The translations under genes and the position numbers were made by a program. This document shows positions 36,481-47,960 of a stretch of 64,000 nucleotides of DNA, piece after piece. The notes under the pieces were generated by a model. The model searched no databases. It had not been told where the DNA came from and saw only the letters and a list, made by a program, of their open reading frames with translations. The DNA comes from Ceratobasidium sp. AG-K (Eukaryota; Basidiomycota; Agaricomycetes; Cantharellales; Ceratobasidiaceae). The stretch spans positions 1 through 64,000 of the forward strand of contig JAWNGF010000004.1 of NCBI GenBank assembly GCA_037039685.1. Reading direction: 5' to 3'. Position 1 is the first letter of the stretch, and the number at the start of each line of letters is the position of its first letter.

Positions 36481-36996
36481 CTGCTTTGCAGAGGCTAAAG
36501 AATGCAGGGAACACTTTTAAGGTTAATTAGTCAGTTACTAATTAATTCTTTTTTATTGCGTACTGGTGGAAACAACAAGTTGGTGGGGTTCTTGATGGAT
36601 GTGAGTGTTAACTTGCGTGGTGCTCCGACCTATTTCCAGTTTTTGTTTGAGAGGATCTGGCTTCCTCAAGATGTTGATTTGGATGTGAAGGGTGCTAGAC
36701 GCTAAGCTTTTGCTTTATATACTCCTTATCTGATCTTATCAGTTATCAACAGCCTTGGGTGGGTGTGATAGCAACAGTGTATGACAGAGTAAGGGCGTAT
36801 TTAGCTGACTGAAGCCGCTATGACCCAAAGAGGATAACGATTGGGTTCACTGACAGTGTATAGCAACGTGGGACTACTGGTCTATATCAAGTATAGCTCT
36901 TTGTCTGTTGTACTATGCCTGTTTTCCCGTGTACATTCTATCTACTTGGAGGAAAAGCAGGAGCTTAAGGCTGATGCTTTAAAAGGCTTGACCTAA

Positions 36997-37410
36997 TGTC
37001 CCGACTTGGGTCAATTAGGTGTATAAAGGTTGAGGGGTTTGACTGTAAGAAGTCTTAGAACCCAAGGAATAGTGATAGTAAGAGGATTTGATTGAAGCAA
37101 GTCCTGGTGGAGAGGAGGTCAAGCCTTGTTGTTAACCGGCTTGACCTCTGGGTTTATATACATGAGGGATCAGTGCCATGTCATTACATATCAGTGTGAG
37201 AAAGCCAAGTACAACCAATGGTAAGCAAGATAAGAGATATGACTCAACATTCTGGAAATTCCAGAAGCCTCACTGATATCAAATGGAAAGACAGATACAT
37301 CACATGATACAAGTTAAGCGCCAGAGGACATTTGTACCAAAAAAGGAAAGTGTTCGGAAAAAAAGATATAAAATCAGAATAAAATGTCTGAGCTTAGTCA
37401 GCTCATGACA
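36997..37410 (-). repeat. LTR of element C (5' in coding sense)
   Basis: 414 bp, TGTCCCGACT...AGCTCATGACA. Followed by the ccaac duplication, then by element A gag. Confidence 0.92.
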
Positions 37411-37415
37411 CCAAC

Positions 37416-37799
37416 AGCCCGGAGAGAGCGACACCAAGCAGCACCCAGAAGCAGGTAACCACAAGCACAACAGCGCATAGATATCAGAACAGAGAGGCAA
37501 TTTACACAGTGACTCCCCAGGGTAGCAAAAAGGGCACGATCAAGTCAATTGGCAAGAATAAACGCAGTTTCCTTACCCCCAAAGTCAAATGGGCTGATGG
37601 AACAACATTGGAAATCCCCTTTAATTTCATCAAACCAGACGTTTGCCAGGCCAAGGTGGAAGTAGCAGCAGTCACAAGCAAAACCACCTGTTATTGTTGT
37701 CAGAAAAAGGGACACATTGCTAGGGACTGCCGACTGCAGATAGCAGCCCTGGAAGAAGTTGTTACCAGTGATTTGGAGTTGGGAAAAGGCAGCAACTGA
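37416..37799 (+). pseudogene. element A gag, C-terminal part with zinc knuckle
   Basis: Continues the gag frame after element C: SPERATPSSTQKQ, then FLTPKVKWADGTTLEIPF and CYCCQKKGHIARDC, a C-x2-C-x4-H-x4-C nucleic-acid-binding knuckle. It ends LGKGSN and stop at 37,797-37,799. Protease coding follows in a different frame. Confidence 0.85.
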
Positions 37800-37814
37800 G
37801 GGGAGCATCAGGCA

Positions 37815-39557
37815 CCCTAAAGTCGGAATTAGATTGTGTAATCTCAGGAAATTGGAGGCAGTCTGTAAACAAAATATATCTTTGTTCCACCAAATATGCA
37901 GACCAACTTTGCGTTCCCTTCATGATTGAAAGCCTGCAAAACCTTATTACCATGGCCATGATTGACTCAGGGGCATCAGGAAACTTCATTAACTTTGAAT
38001 ATGTAAAGAAACGCAAAATCCCAACAAAAAAGAAGAAGACAGCAAGAAGGGTCCAGGTGATAGAGGGACAACCAATAGCAAATGGTTTAATCAACAGGGA
38101 ATGCACCTTCCAAGTCATTATGAATGATCATGTGGAGGAAATTACTTGCAATATTGCACCATTAGGCCGACACACTGTGGTTCTGGGTATTCCCTGGCTG
38201 AAGAAACATAACCCAAAAATTGATTGGGCAGCAGGAACATTGTAATTTGATTCAGATTACTGCAAGGAGGAATGTCTATATGTGGACTGCAATGCCGTAG
38301 AAGGGGGAGTAGTTGGTCAACTTCCTGAAAAATACATGGAATTCAAGGATGTTTTTGTTTCCAAAGAAGTGGACAAGCTACTGCCACATCAACCATACAA
38401 CCTCAAAATTGAATTGGAACCCAGCGCTAAACCCAAGATTGGTGTGGTATACTCCCTCACTAAGGAAGAAGATCAAATCTTGAGAAAATGGATTGACAAA
38501 AATTTGGATAAGGGATTAATTGTTCCTTCCACATCCCAATGGGCATCACCAGTAATGTTTGTCAAGTGGCACGACATAGAAGGCGTTCCCCAACCCCCAA
38601 GATTGTGCATGGATTATCAATACCTCAACAGCCAAACCAAGAAAAACCACTACCCACTGCCTAGAACTGACAATCTTATTGAACTGGTTAAAGGTGCCAA
38701 GATCTTCAACAAACTTGATCTCAAATCTGGGTACAACCTGCTCAGGGTAGCAGATGAGGATGTTCACAAAACAGCGTTCAGAACCAAATATTGACTGTTT
38801 GAAACAAAAGTCATGCCTTTTGGTCTCACTAATGTGCCAGCCACTTTTCAAAACATGATGGACGCTGAGTTCAGGGACATCAAAGGGGTATACGTGGAAA
38901 TCTACATTGATGATATCCTAATCTTCTCCAAAAATCCTGAAGAGTATCCCATGCATGTGAAGGAGGTCCTGCGCCATCTACAACGCCTGGGTCTCTATTG
39001 CTCCCTCAAGAAGTGCTCTTTTCATGTCCCTAAGGTAGACTATCTAGGGCTAGTCATATCAGGAGAGCTGGTTGAGATGCAAGAGGAAAAAATCTCAACA
39101 ATCAAAAAGTGGCTGACACCCAAGAATGTTACAGATGTGCAGACGTTCCTAGGATTTGCGAATTTCTACCAGCGTTTTATCCGAAATTATACCCATATAG
39201 TACGACCCCTGTATGATTTGACTATGAAAACCAAACAATGGGAATGGGGAATGGAAGCGGAACTTGCCTTCCAGGGACTACTCAAGGAATTCATCAAAGC
39301 GCCTATCCTTCTACAACCTGACCAAGACAAAGGGTTCATCATCATCAAATGTGATGCATTGGACAAAGCTACAGGAGCAGTCCTTAACCAATATGGTCCC
39401 GACAACAAACTCCATCCTGTTGCGTTTATGTCCAAAAGCCTATCCCCAGCAGAGCGTAACTACAACATCTTTGACAAGGAACTCTTGGCAATCATCAAAG
39501 CATTCAAAGAATGGCGTCATCTTTTGGAAGGAACTGAGATCCCGGTACTGCTCATTA
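37815..39557 (+). pseudogene. element A pol, part 1: protease, reverse transcriptase, RNase H start
   Basis: Protease: AMIDSGASGNFINFEYV (catalytic DSGA) and VVLGIPWLKKHNPKIDW. A TAA at 38,242 interrupts the frame. RT: MEFKDVFVSKEVDKLLP, DKGLIVPSTSQWASPV, LCMDYQYLNSQT, FNKLDLKSGYNLLRV, a TGA at 38,792, then VMPFGLTNVPATFQNMM and IYIDDILIFS (YIDD at 38,903-38,914), FLGFANFYQRFIRNYT. RNase H: IIKCDALDKATGAVL, where the usual DAS is DAL, then FDKELLAIIKAFKEWRHLL. Element B cuts the gene at 39,558 within the TDHKNLEYF motif, which resumes at 47,961. Confidence 0.9.
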
Positions 39558-40486
39558 TGTTGTGACCCATCCCTCCCTCTGCCTCTGTTTGCGGTCTTGT
39601 GGCTTGTACTGGCGCCTTAAGCGCCCTTTCTCTGTGTGGAGCCCTCTCCCTTGTTTAGTGAGGTGTATGGATGATGTGTTACCATGAGTCATATGACTCA
39701 TGCTGTCTTCTATTGGCTGGCCTGCGCAGCCCCTTTATGACTCAGACTTTGACTCAGACAAGTGACTCATGTATATACTATGACTCACTTGTTCTCTGAG
39801 TATATATACTGGCACGCAATGTCACAACCCTAGTTGAACCTTGGAGGCCAAGACTCCACAGGTAGAGAGGATGGGGGTTGGGACAACAACAAAGGTCAAA
39901 TGTATGGCGCTTAGGCCTAAGTGAGTCACGCAATGGTTGACGGGGAAAACAACAAGAGAACAAGTCTTGTGGGAGCAAGACCTGAGTTGCTGGTATATAT
40001 ACTATCTACTGTGGCTATGTACAATAGAGAGTGAGCAACAAAGGAAGACAGAACAAGAGAATCAAAGGCAAGACAAAAGAAACGTGAAGTCCATGGACAA
40101 CAAGGAGACAAGGGAACAGGCCAGGCAGGCATGTCCCACGGTCAAGGCTTACAGAAAGGCAAATGAATGCGCCAAGGCAAGAAGAACAAGACCAAACACA
40201 AGGCAACACAAAAACAGGAAAGAAAGGGAAAAGAGAAGGTTGTGACACACAAGCATGGTCATCCCCAGCTTGCTTTGCCTTGTCAACTCTCCCTGCAGTG
40301 TGATCAGAGGCACTTGGCTACTTAGCCTTTAGCGCAGCCACTTGGACTTAGGAGCTAGTGACTTGTACTGACAAGACTAGCGTTCATCCACCTTAGTGAT
40401 AGAGTCTTAGAAGACTTATCACATATAGTTCCCACATCTCAAAGGCCATTAGCGGTTGTCAACCATAGGCATTAGCAGGTTGCAAC
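39558..40486 (+). repeat. 5' LTR of element B, with solo LTR inside
   Basis: TGTTGTGACCCATCC...GGTTGCAACA. A family-A solo LTR occupies 39,820-40,247. The 3' LTR shows the uninterrupted sequence ggcacgcaagcatgg. Confidence 0.92.
39820..40247 (-). mobile_element. solo LTR of family A, copy 4, inside the 5' LTR of element B
   Basis: 428 bp with the family ends. Flanks cgcaa and cacaa; the empty site in the 3' LTR of B (47,715-47,719) reads cgcaa, proving the insertion and showing that the right flank changed by one G-to-A. Confidence 0.93.
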
Positions 40487-40535
40487 ATTGCAAAGCAAGC
40501 TCTTAGTACACTGAGCCACGAGAAAACAAAGTCAC

Positions 40536-42669
40536 ATGACAACATGGACAATTGATCCTCAAGTGCAGCGTCTTGAAGGAGGGAGGCTCCAACAGCAACA
40601 ATAGTCAAAATCCAATCAAACCCCTCAAGAGGAGCAAGAGAACGGGCAGGTGACTGGATGGCGCCACTTACAAATGCCAGCCATGCGTCAAGACCCCCTT
40701 CCACCAGTGTTCCAGGAGGAATCAGCAACATTATTGAAACTTCAGGAACTCAGGAAGAAACCAGGAGTTCAAACAAACAAGGGTCCACCTCACCAACAAT
40801 TTGAGTAGTTGAAAATCCAATCAACACGCCACCAGCAGCTCCAGTTGTCACTCTCCATGGGGAAAGTGTGATTAGCCCCAGGGCTGTGCGTGTGATTAGG
40901 ATACCAGCACCACTTAGAAACGCAACCCCAGGACCATCAAACACCGGAACAACAGGGACCAGACGTCCGTTAGCATTTCCTGACTTTGGATTACAATTTC
41001 CACCACCAGTGGCAACCCCTACATCCATGCCACCACTTGTAGAAGTTCCCAGGACTCACAGCGCCCTGAGCATGCCATCAACCTTCCAATCACAAGGAAG
41101 TGTCAAGTCAATTTCACAGGATGAAGGACTGAGACAAGAACAACTGATGGAAAATATGGAGGGAAATCCAATCCAAGCCCTGGAAAGAATCTTCAACACC
41201 CTTCAGGTCCAATATCAACAGGAGAACGCAGTCCAGGCCCTTAGAATTGAAGGGTTGGAACAATGATGGGATTTACAAACCCAAGACACAACAAACATGA
41301 TGCAGCGAATTGAGCGCATTGCTTCTAGAACGGAAGATGGAGTCAACACTTTTTACAAAAGGCTTAGGAATGTGGACCGCGTTCAACAGCAAATAATTGA
41401 AGTCTTCAAACGATTGGTTGAAAATTCCGAACAAGTCAACAATAGGTTGAACAATTTTGACCTCCTGATGAACCAAACCTTGCAAGGACAAACCCAGCAT
41501 ATTACACGCATTGAAGAAACCCTAGGAAGAATGGCAGAAGGAATGAGGAACATGACCATCACCCTTGGAAGTATCAATGAGGAAGTTACCAATGGCTTCC
41601 AGGATCAAACTACTAGGATGCAAGAAGTCCGCCTACAAACTAGGGAAACGTTTGATCTTCTTGAGCAAATTGGTGCAGACGCCCAAGCAGAATCCAAACA
41701 CCAAAGGGCGGAATCACAACAAACCTCTGTTGATATCCCACAACAAAGACAGCCACCTCCTCACTTGCCACAGGGACAACGTTCACCCTCATTTGAGGTA
41801 CAAGGACAATCCAGATATCAAACCAGGGATGAAGGAAGAACCTTTATCATCCAAACAAATCAAGGAGGCAATGGGGGAAACTCAGGACCACGCATCAAAA
41901 TGCCAAAAGCCTTCAAAGGAACCAGGGGAACTGCAGCCAAAACCTTCCTTGCAAGAATGAAGGCCTATTTTCATCTGAACCCCACCCAGTATGACACGGA
42001 TGAACGGCGCATTATTGCAGTTTTGATGAACATGGCAGAAGGACCCGCTGGAAATTGGGCACAACCGGTTCTGAATAGATACAACAACAATCTAGACCAT
42101 CCATGGCTAGACTCATGGGAAGCTTTCCAAGAAGCTTACAACAGACAATGGAGCAACCCCAGCAAGAAGGTTCAAGCTGAACAAGGAATTCAACAACTTT
42201 ACCAAAACAAGAGTGTATCTGAATATGTCTCTGACTTCCGACTTCTTTCCCAAGAACTGGACTGGAACAATGCGGCCCTAGCAGCACAATTCAGAGAAGG
42301 CCTGAATTGCCTCATCAAAGCAGAACTTGTTTGTGAAGAACTTAGGGACAGGGTAGGAGCAGAACAACAAGATCTTGAAGGATGGATCAATATCGCCCTA
42401 CAAGCAGAAGAGATCAACAAACTGACCAATCTGGTTAGCACAAGGAAAAAGAACAAACAACCAGCACAAGCGGAAGGTTCCAGAACCCAGAAAATCAAGG
42501 GGACCTGGTCCCAAAGGAAGAAAAGAAATGCCAAAGGGAGAACAATCTCTGCATCAAGTGTGGGGAAGCAGGGCACAATCTTGCAGACTGCCCAAAGGAG
42601 TGGACCTACAAGGACAAAGGAAAAAAGCTGCTGAAGGGAAAAGCCGCTGAACTCAAAAGTGAAAGGTGA
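40536..42669 (+). pseudogene. element B gag
   Basis: A frame from ATG 40,536 (MTTWTIDPQVQRLEGG) is broken by TAG and a frame change before a long Pro-rich stretch. A TGA at 41,264 precedes the main open part, 41,297-42,634. That part has a long coiled coil (IEVFKRLVENSEQVNNRL, ITRIEETLGRMAEGM), a Gln/Pro linker, IKMPKAFKGTRGTAAKTFL, MAEGPAGNWAQPVL and VSEYVSDFRLLSQELDW (retrotrans_gag). The zinc knuckle CIKCGEAGHNLADC (42,550-42,591) is in another frame, so a frameshift lies at about 42,480-42,545; that frame ends at 42,667-42,669. The coiled coil ahead of the capsid is unusually long for Gypsy gag. Confidence 0.85.
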
Positions 42670-42724
42670 ATGAGAACGGTTCCACCAATTCCAAGTCGGA
42701 AAATTAGACGGGCATCTCTCCACC

Positions 42725-45700
42725 ATGTGTGAGGATGCCCCAATATCCTCTCTGCAAAATGTATACTATTGCAAGGCTACATATGAAACACCCATGGTAT
42801 ACGCAACTGCAGAGGGAATCATGGAAAAGATCTCAACTCTCATTGACTCCGGCTTGTCTAGAAACTTCATCAACCTGAACTTTGCCAAAGAAAACAGGAT
42901 CCCTTTGACCAAATTACAAACCCCCAGAAGCATCGAAACCATTGATGGAAAGACACAAAAGGATGAAATCCGGTTCAGGTGCAAGTTGAAATTTGATCTT
43001 GAAGGAAGAACGTTCCACCAAAAATTCTATGTCATGAACACTGGTACACAACCCATGATCTTAGGAATGCCATGGCTGAAGGAGACCAACCCTGAAATAT
43101 CCTGGTCCCCCTTTGCTATCAAATGGAAAACAGAAGATCCCCTTATTGCCAAAGCAGGACTTCTTCAGGAGTTACCAGAGGAACTCAAAGAATTCAAGGA
43201 TGTCTTCGACAAGGAAAAGTACAACAAATTGCCTGAACACAGAGAATGGGATTGTAGAATTGACTTCTATGACAACAATTGGCTCCCGAAACCAAAAAAG
43301 GCCTACCCTCTGTCACCAAGGGAAAGGGAAGCTACAAAGGAATACATTGAGAACAAACTCCAGTCAGGACGTATCAGACCCAGCAAATCTCCCCTAGCCG
43401 CAAGCCTTTTCTTTGTCAAGAAAGCCCTGAAGGAAGGACAAACCATCCCTGACCTACGTCCTGTTGTTGACTACAGAGGTGCAAACAAAGAAACCATCCC
43501 GGACCGTTACCCTATCCCACTCCTTGAACAGCTACTTGAGATTTTCAAGAAGACTGGAGAAAATTCAAGGGAAGAACTTTTCATCACTTCACTTGATCTG
43601 GAGAATGGCTTTTGGAATGTCAGAATCAGAGAAGGGGACAAATGGAAAACAGCTTTTATCACCTCAGAAGGGCTGTTTGAGTACACCATGATGGCCTTTG
43701 GCCTCAAGAATGCCCCTTCTACTTTCCAAAGAATGATGGACCACATCTTCAGAGACATGATTGGAGTGAAGATTGTGATCTACATTGATGACATCCTTAT
43801 CATTTCTCAAGGAAGAAATCAACATACCACTGACATCAAGGAAGTCTTGCAACGATTGAGGAAGAACAACCTCTTTGGAAATCTGAAGAAATGTACCTTC
43901 TATGGAAAAAAGGCCAACTGGGTGGGTTTTGTTGTTGACAGGGATGGCATTTCCATGAACAAAGACAAGATCAAGACCATCCAAGAATGGCCCACTCCCA
44001 AAACCATGAAACAACTACAGGTGTTCATCAGTTTCTGTAACTTCTATAGGAGATTTGTGGTGGCCTTCTCCTTGATTGTCAAACCCTTGACTCAATTGAC
44101 AAGAAAGGACAGGAAATGGGAATGGAACTCCAAGCATCAGGAGGCCTTTGACTCCCTGAAAGACATCATCTCTAGGGAACCAGTGCTTGCTCATCCTGAC
44201 AAATCAAAGCAGTACTTGCTCAAAACAGACGCCTCAGGAGTTGCAATGGGGGCTATCCTCAGCCAATGACAAAAGGACAGATACTTACACCCAATAGGGT
44301 TCCTCTTGAAAAGCTTCAAGGAAGCAGAGTTGAATTACGACACACATGACAAGGAGCTCCTTGCCATCATAGAAGCCTTACAACACTGGCACATTCACCT
44401 TGAAGGAACTAGGGAACCAATAGTGATCTACACAGATCACAAAAACCTTACTTACTGGCAGAAGGCCAGCACCTTCAACTGACGGCACAACAGATGGCTC
44501 CTCATGTTGGCAAGCTACAATTTCGAAATCCACTATAGACCCGGCAAGATGCTGGAAAAACCAGACATCCTCTCCAGGAGAAGCGACCACAACAATTTGC
44601 TTCCGTGGAACAAGTGATGATCTCCGCCAAAAACTTCAAAGGATTCTCCGCGCTGATGAGCGACAACATTATTGCAGAAATCAAAGAAGCTCTGGAGGAT
44701 GAAAACCTGGAAACCTTGATCAAAAGCACCAAGGGAAAGGAAGACCTACCGCCCTCTGTGAAGAAGCAGTTCAAGGACTATGAAATGAGTGAAGATCTCC
44801 TTTGGTACCAAGGCAGAATTGTTGTTCCAGACAAAAAGGACATCAAAATGAAGCTTCTGAGACTCTACCATGACTCACCCATTGCGGGTCACCAAGGACA
44901 AGCAAGAACTCTAGAACTCATTTCTAGAAACTACTACTGGCCAGGCATGAAAGCACAAGTCAACAAGTATGTTGACAGTTGCAAAGCGTGCCAGAGGGGG
45001 AAGGGAAGCAAAGGACACCTACCACTCAAACCCTTGCCCATTCCAGAGAAGCCTTGGGAAAATATTGCATATGATTTCATAGTGAAGTTACCAAAATCAC
45101 AAGGGTTCAACAGTGTCCTTGTTGTGATGGACCGTTTTTCCAGAATGGCACACTTCATCCCCTGCAAGGAGTCCACAAACTCAGAAGAACTTGCTGATAT
45201 TTTTGTGAAAGAAGTATGGCACCTTCACAGTTTCCCCAAAACCACTGTTTTGGATAGAGGTCCCACCTTCAAATCACACTTCTTAGAAGTGGTCTACAAG
45301 TGGCTAGGAATCCAAGGGACATTTTCCACTTCCTTTCACCCTGAAACAGACGGCTTGGTAGAAAGAACAAACCAATGGCTTGAGGGATGGATACGCATCT
45401 TTGGAAATCACAAGCAGGACAATTGGGCAAAATGGTTACCCATTGCGGAGTTCTGCCACAACAACCACAAAAACCAAGTCACAAACAAATCCCCCTTTGA
45501 AGTCATCTATGGCATGACTCCCAAATGGTCTATTGAAGACTACATGACTCAATCCCTGGAGGGAGACAAGTGGACAAAGGATATGGAGGCTGTATGGGAG
45601 GAAACAAAGGCTTTGATGGAATATCATCAATCAAAGGAAGAAACCCCAAAAACACAATACAAGGAAGGGGACAATGTCTGGCTCTTGACTACCAACATCA

Positions 45701-46232
45701 CCACTAGACAACCTAGCACAAAGCTTGATGACAAGAAAACAGGTCCCCTTGTTGTGAAGAAGCAAATCTCTTCACACACCTACCAACTTGATCTTCCAAA
45801 ATCCATGCACATCCACAACGTCTTCCATGGAAACATGTTGACCCCCTATACTGAAGACCTAGACTTCCAACAAAATCAGCCCTGACCTCCACCTATCCTG
45901 ACTGAAGAAGGCAAGGAGGAATATGAAGTAGAGAAGATTGTAGATTGGCATCAAGACCCTGATGGGCTGAAATACCACATCAGATGGAAAGGCTATAGCC
46001 CTCTAGAAGATACAGAAGAACTGGTGGAAAACTTTGCCAAACTGACCCATGTCATGAGAAGGTTCCAGAAGGATTTTCCCACCGGCCCACTTCCTCTGAA
46101 TTTCACTTCCTCAGAGTACAAAAAGGCAAAGGGGAAAGCAGCAGAAATCATCACTTCAGCTTTTCAGCCAACTACCACTAGTTCACTGCCAAACGCTCTC
46201 CCTTCTACAAACACCTCCCCTATCAACCAACT
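42725..46232 (+). pseudogene. element B pol: protease, RT, RNase H, integrase, chromodomain
   Basis: Protease: LIDSGLSRNFINLNFA, with DSGL in place of DSGA, then MILGMPWLKETNPEISW. RT: VVDYRGANKETIPDRYP, TSLDLENGFWNVRI, MAFGLKNAPSTFQRMM, IYIDDILIIS (YIDD 43,781-43,792) and FCNFYRRFV. RNase H: LLKTDASGVAMGAILSQ, then TGA at 44,267, THDKELLAIIEALQHW, TDHKNLTYW, TGA at 44,480. A frameshift near 44,595 leads to integrase (44,605-45,885): HHCC zinc finger from YHDSPIAGHQGQARTLEL, then the D-D-E core in YDFIVKLP, LDRGPTFK and ETDGLVERTNQWL. TGA at 45,883 precedes the chromodomain (KEEYEVEKIVDWH, YHIRWKGYSPLEDTEE). Four breaks make it inactive. Confidence 0.92.
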
Positions 46233-47418
46233 ATGCCTGCAGCTTGCACCGCCACCTCTGCCGGTTTCTCCCGGGTTCCCAAGTACAAGAAAGCCAGGGC
46301 CTACAGAAAGGCCCTCAAGCTTGCCGGACCAGGCAAGTATGCTGTCAACAACCAGGACACTGCTCCCTGGTCTCTCAACAAGGCCAAGGCTCTTGCTGAG
46401 GTCCTTGAGCCCAGTGTCCAGCTGGGGTACATCCCCCTATGGGAATGGGCAACTGTCAAGTGGGATGAACAATGCAAGTCACTCATTGTCCCCTGGCTTG
46501 ACTCACTCCTCTGGGTCAGCCACCCCAACTCCAGGCCGTCCGATCCCACCAACATTTGCTGGAACAAGTACTACCACTGCCGTGGTTGTATCGGGCTCAC
46601 TGTCCACAATGTTGTCCTCAAGAGCGTGGATGCCTGGAACCGTGACACCAGTTTCAAGTGGGAAGGAGACAAATGGTTCAAACAAGAAAACAACCCCCGT
46701 CTGGCCCTTGACAACGGCGGACATTGCAACAAGGAGGGGATATGGTGGCGCCCATGTGCTACAGACTTTGAGTCAGGATGGCCAACTGACTGTGAGTTTG
46801 AATAACTACCTGGCCCCACAAAAACTTACCCAAGAGACAATCCCTCCTTCAATTGCATTGACTGGTCAAAAGGTGCCAACCAAAGCGGACACGTCAATTT
46901 GGCAGGACAGCCAATGGGAGATGCCTTGGAGGAAGCTGTGGAAGTTCCCCCCGCACCCCCAAATTCCAAAAGGCGGGAACAACCTCCCCACCCCTCCCCA
47001 GATCACTGACAAGGAGACGGAATGAGTCAAACAAGAATGGGAGGCCACATGGGACAAGGCCCAAGCAAACGTCAAGGCTCTCATTGCCAACATTGGCAAC
47101 GCCATTGCCAACATGGAACCACACCCACCAGCAGACCAAATGCCGTGCAATGCCAATGTTCTCTAGGCTTACCACCTCCTCCAATGCGGTTCCTGGAGCG
47201 TCAAGCAGCTCAACAAATGGCTTGACCACAGACAAGAGCAGTGGGCCCAACGGGAAGCAGCTGAACTCAAGCAGCTACAAGAACAGCACCAAGAGGAGCT
47301 CGACTGCCTCTACCAGGAGAAGTGGGACCACATGAACAAGGTCCTCAAAGCAGACATGCGCGCTCTTGCGGAACGTGTTGGGTGGCTGGAACTGAAGGAA
47401 TGGGTCACCCGCAAATAG
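46233..47418 (+). pseudogene. element B third ORF: Trp-rich domain plus coiled coil, unknown function
   Basis: MPAACTATSAG at 46,233 opens a 190-codon stretch rich in Trp, Cys and Lys: KKARAYRKALKLAGPGKYAV, LGYIPLWEWATVKWDEQCK, WLDSLLWVSHPNSRPSDPT, CWNKYYHCRGC, SFKWEGDKWFKQENNPRLAL and WWRPCATDFESGWP. A one-base frame change at about 46,803 leads on to NNYLAPQKLTQETIPPS. After two stops (TGA 47,023 and TAG near 47,164) comes a long helix: DHRQEQWAQREAAELKQLQ and EELDCLYQEKWDHMNKVLK, ending at 47,418, 40 bases before the 3' LTR. No membrane segment, so not envelope-like. No family recognised. Confidence 0.65.
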
Positions 47419-47458
47419 GCATATGCGCTGCACTACACTTGCCTTTGTGGGGGGGCAA

Positions 47459-47955
47459 TGTTGTGACCCGGCCCTCCCTCTGTCTCTGTTTGCGGTCTTG
47501 TGGCTTGTACCGGTGCCTTAAGTGCCCTTTCTCTGTGTAGAGCCCTCTCCCTTGTTTAGTGAGGTGTATGGATGATGTGTTACCATGAGTCATATGACTC
47601 ATGCTGTCTTCTATTGGCTGGCCTGCGCAGCCCCTTTATGACTCAGACTTTGACTCAGACAAGTGACTCATGTATATACTACAACTCACTTGTTGTCTGA
47701 GTATATATACTGGCACGCAAGCATGGTCATCCCCAGCTTGCTTTGCCTCGTCAACTCTCCCTGCAGTGTGATCAGAGGCACTTGGCTACTTAGCCTTTAG
47801 CGCAGCCACTTGGACTTAGGAGCTAGTGACTTGTACTGACAAGACTAGCGTTCATCCACCTTAGTGATAGAGTCTTAGAAGACTTATCACATATAGTTCC
47901 CACATCTCAAAGGCCATTAGCAGTTGTCAACCATAGGCATTAGCAGGTTGCGACA
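47459..47955 (+). repeat. 3' LTR of element B
   Basis: 497 bp, TGTTGTGACC...GGTTGCGACA, uninterrupted. Contains gtatatatact near 47,701, a likely TATA box. Confidence 0.93.
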
Positions 47956-47960
47956 CATTA

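Larger units (their letters stand above)
33166..37410 (-). mobile_element. Gypsy element C, internally deleted (no RT, RNase H or integrase core)
   Basis: 4,245 bp with LTRs at 33,166-33,577 and 36,997-37,410 (412 and 414 bp, about 12 differences by eye) and a perfect 5-bp duplication, ccaac (33,161-33,165 and 37,411-37,415). Coding is on the minus strand: a coiled-coil ORF, gag with zinc knuckle, the start of the protease, then directly the end of integrase and a chromodomain. It sits in the gag gene of element A. Confidence 0.93.
39558..47955 (+). mobile_element. Ty3/Gypsy chromovirus-type element B
   Basis: 8,398 bp between TGTTGTGACC and the final GGTTGCGACA. A perfect 5-bp duplication, catta (39,553-39,557 and 47,956-47,960), flanks it. 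LTRs: 39,558-40,486 (contains a family-A solo LTR) and 47,459-47,955 (497 bp); without the insertion the 5' LTR is 496 bp. Order on the plus strand: gag, protease, RT, RNase H, integrase, chromodomain, third ORF. It lies in the RNase H gene of element A. All ORFs carry at least one stop or frameshift. Confidence 0.94.

Noticed and set aside
34434..36705. Plus-strand ORFs inside element C
   Set aside because: Antisense to gag, protease and the coiled-coil frame of an element coded on the minus strand.
46024..47025. A 333-aa ORF as one protein of element B
   Set aside because: Its first part is the chromodomain tail and its middle part is an out-of-frame reading of the Trp-rich ORF; only the last part (NNYLAPQKL on) belongs to the third ORF after a frame change.
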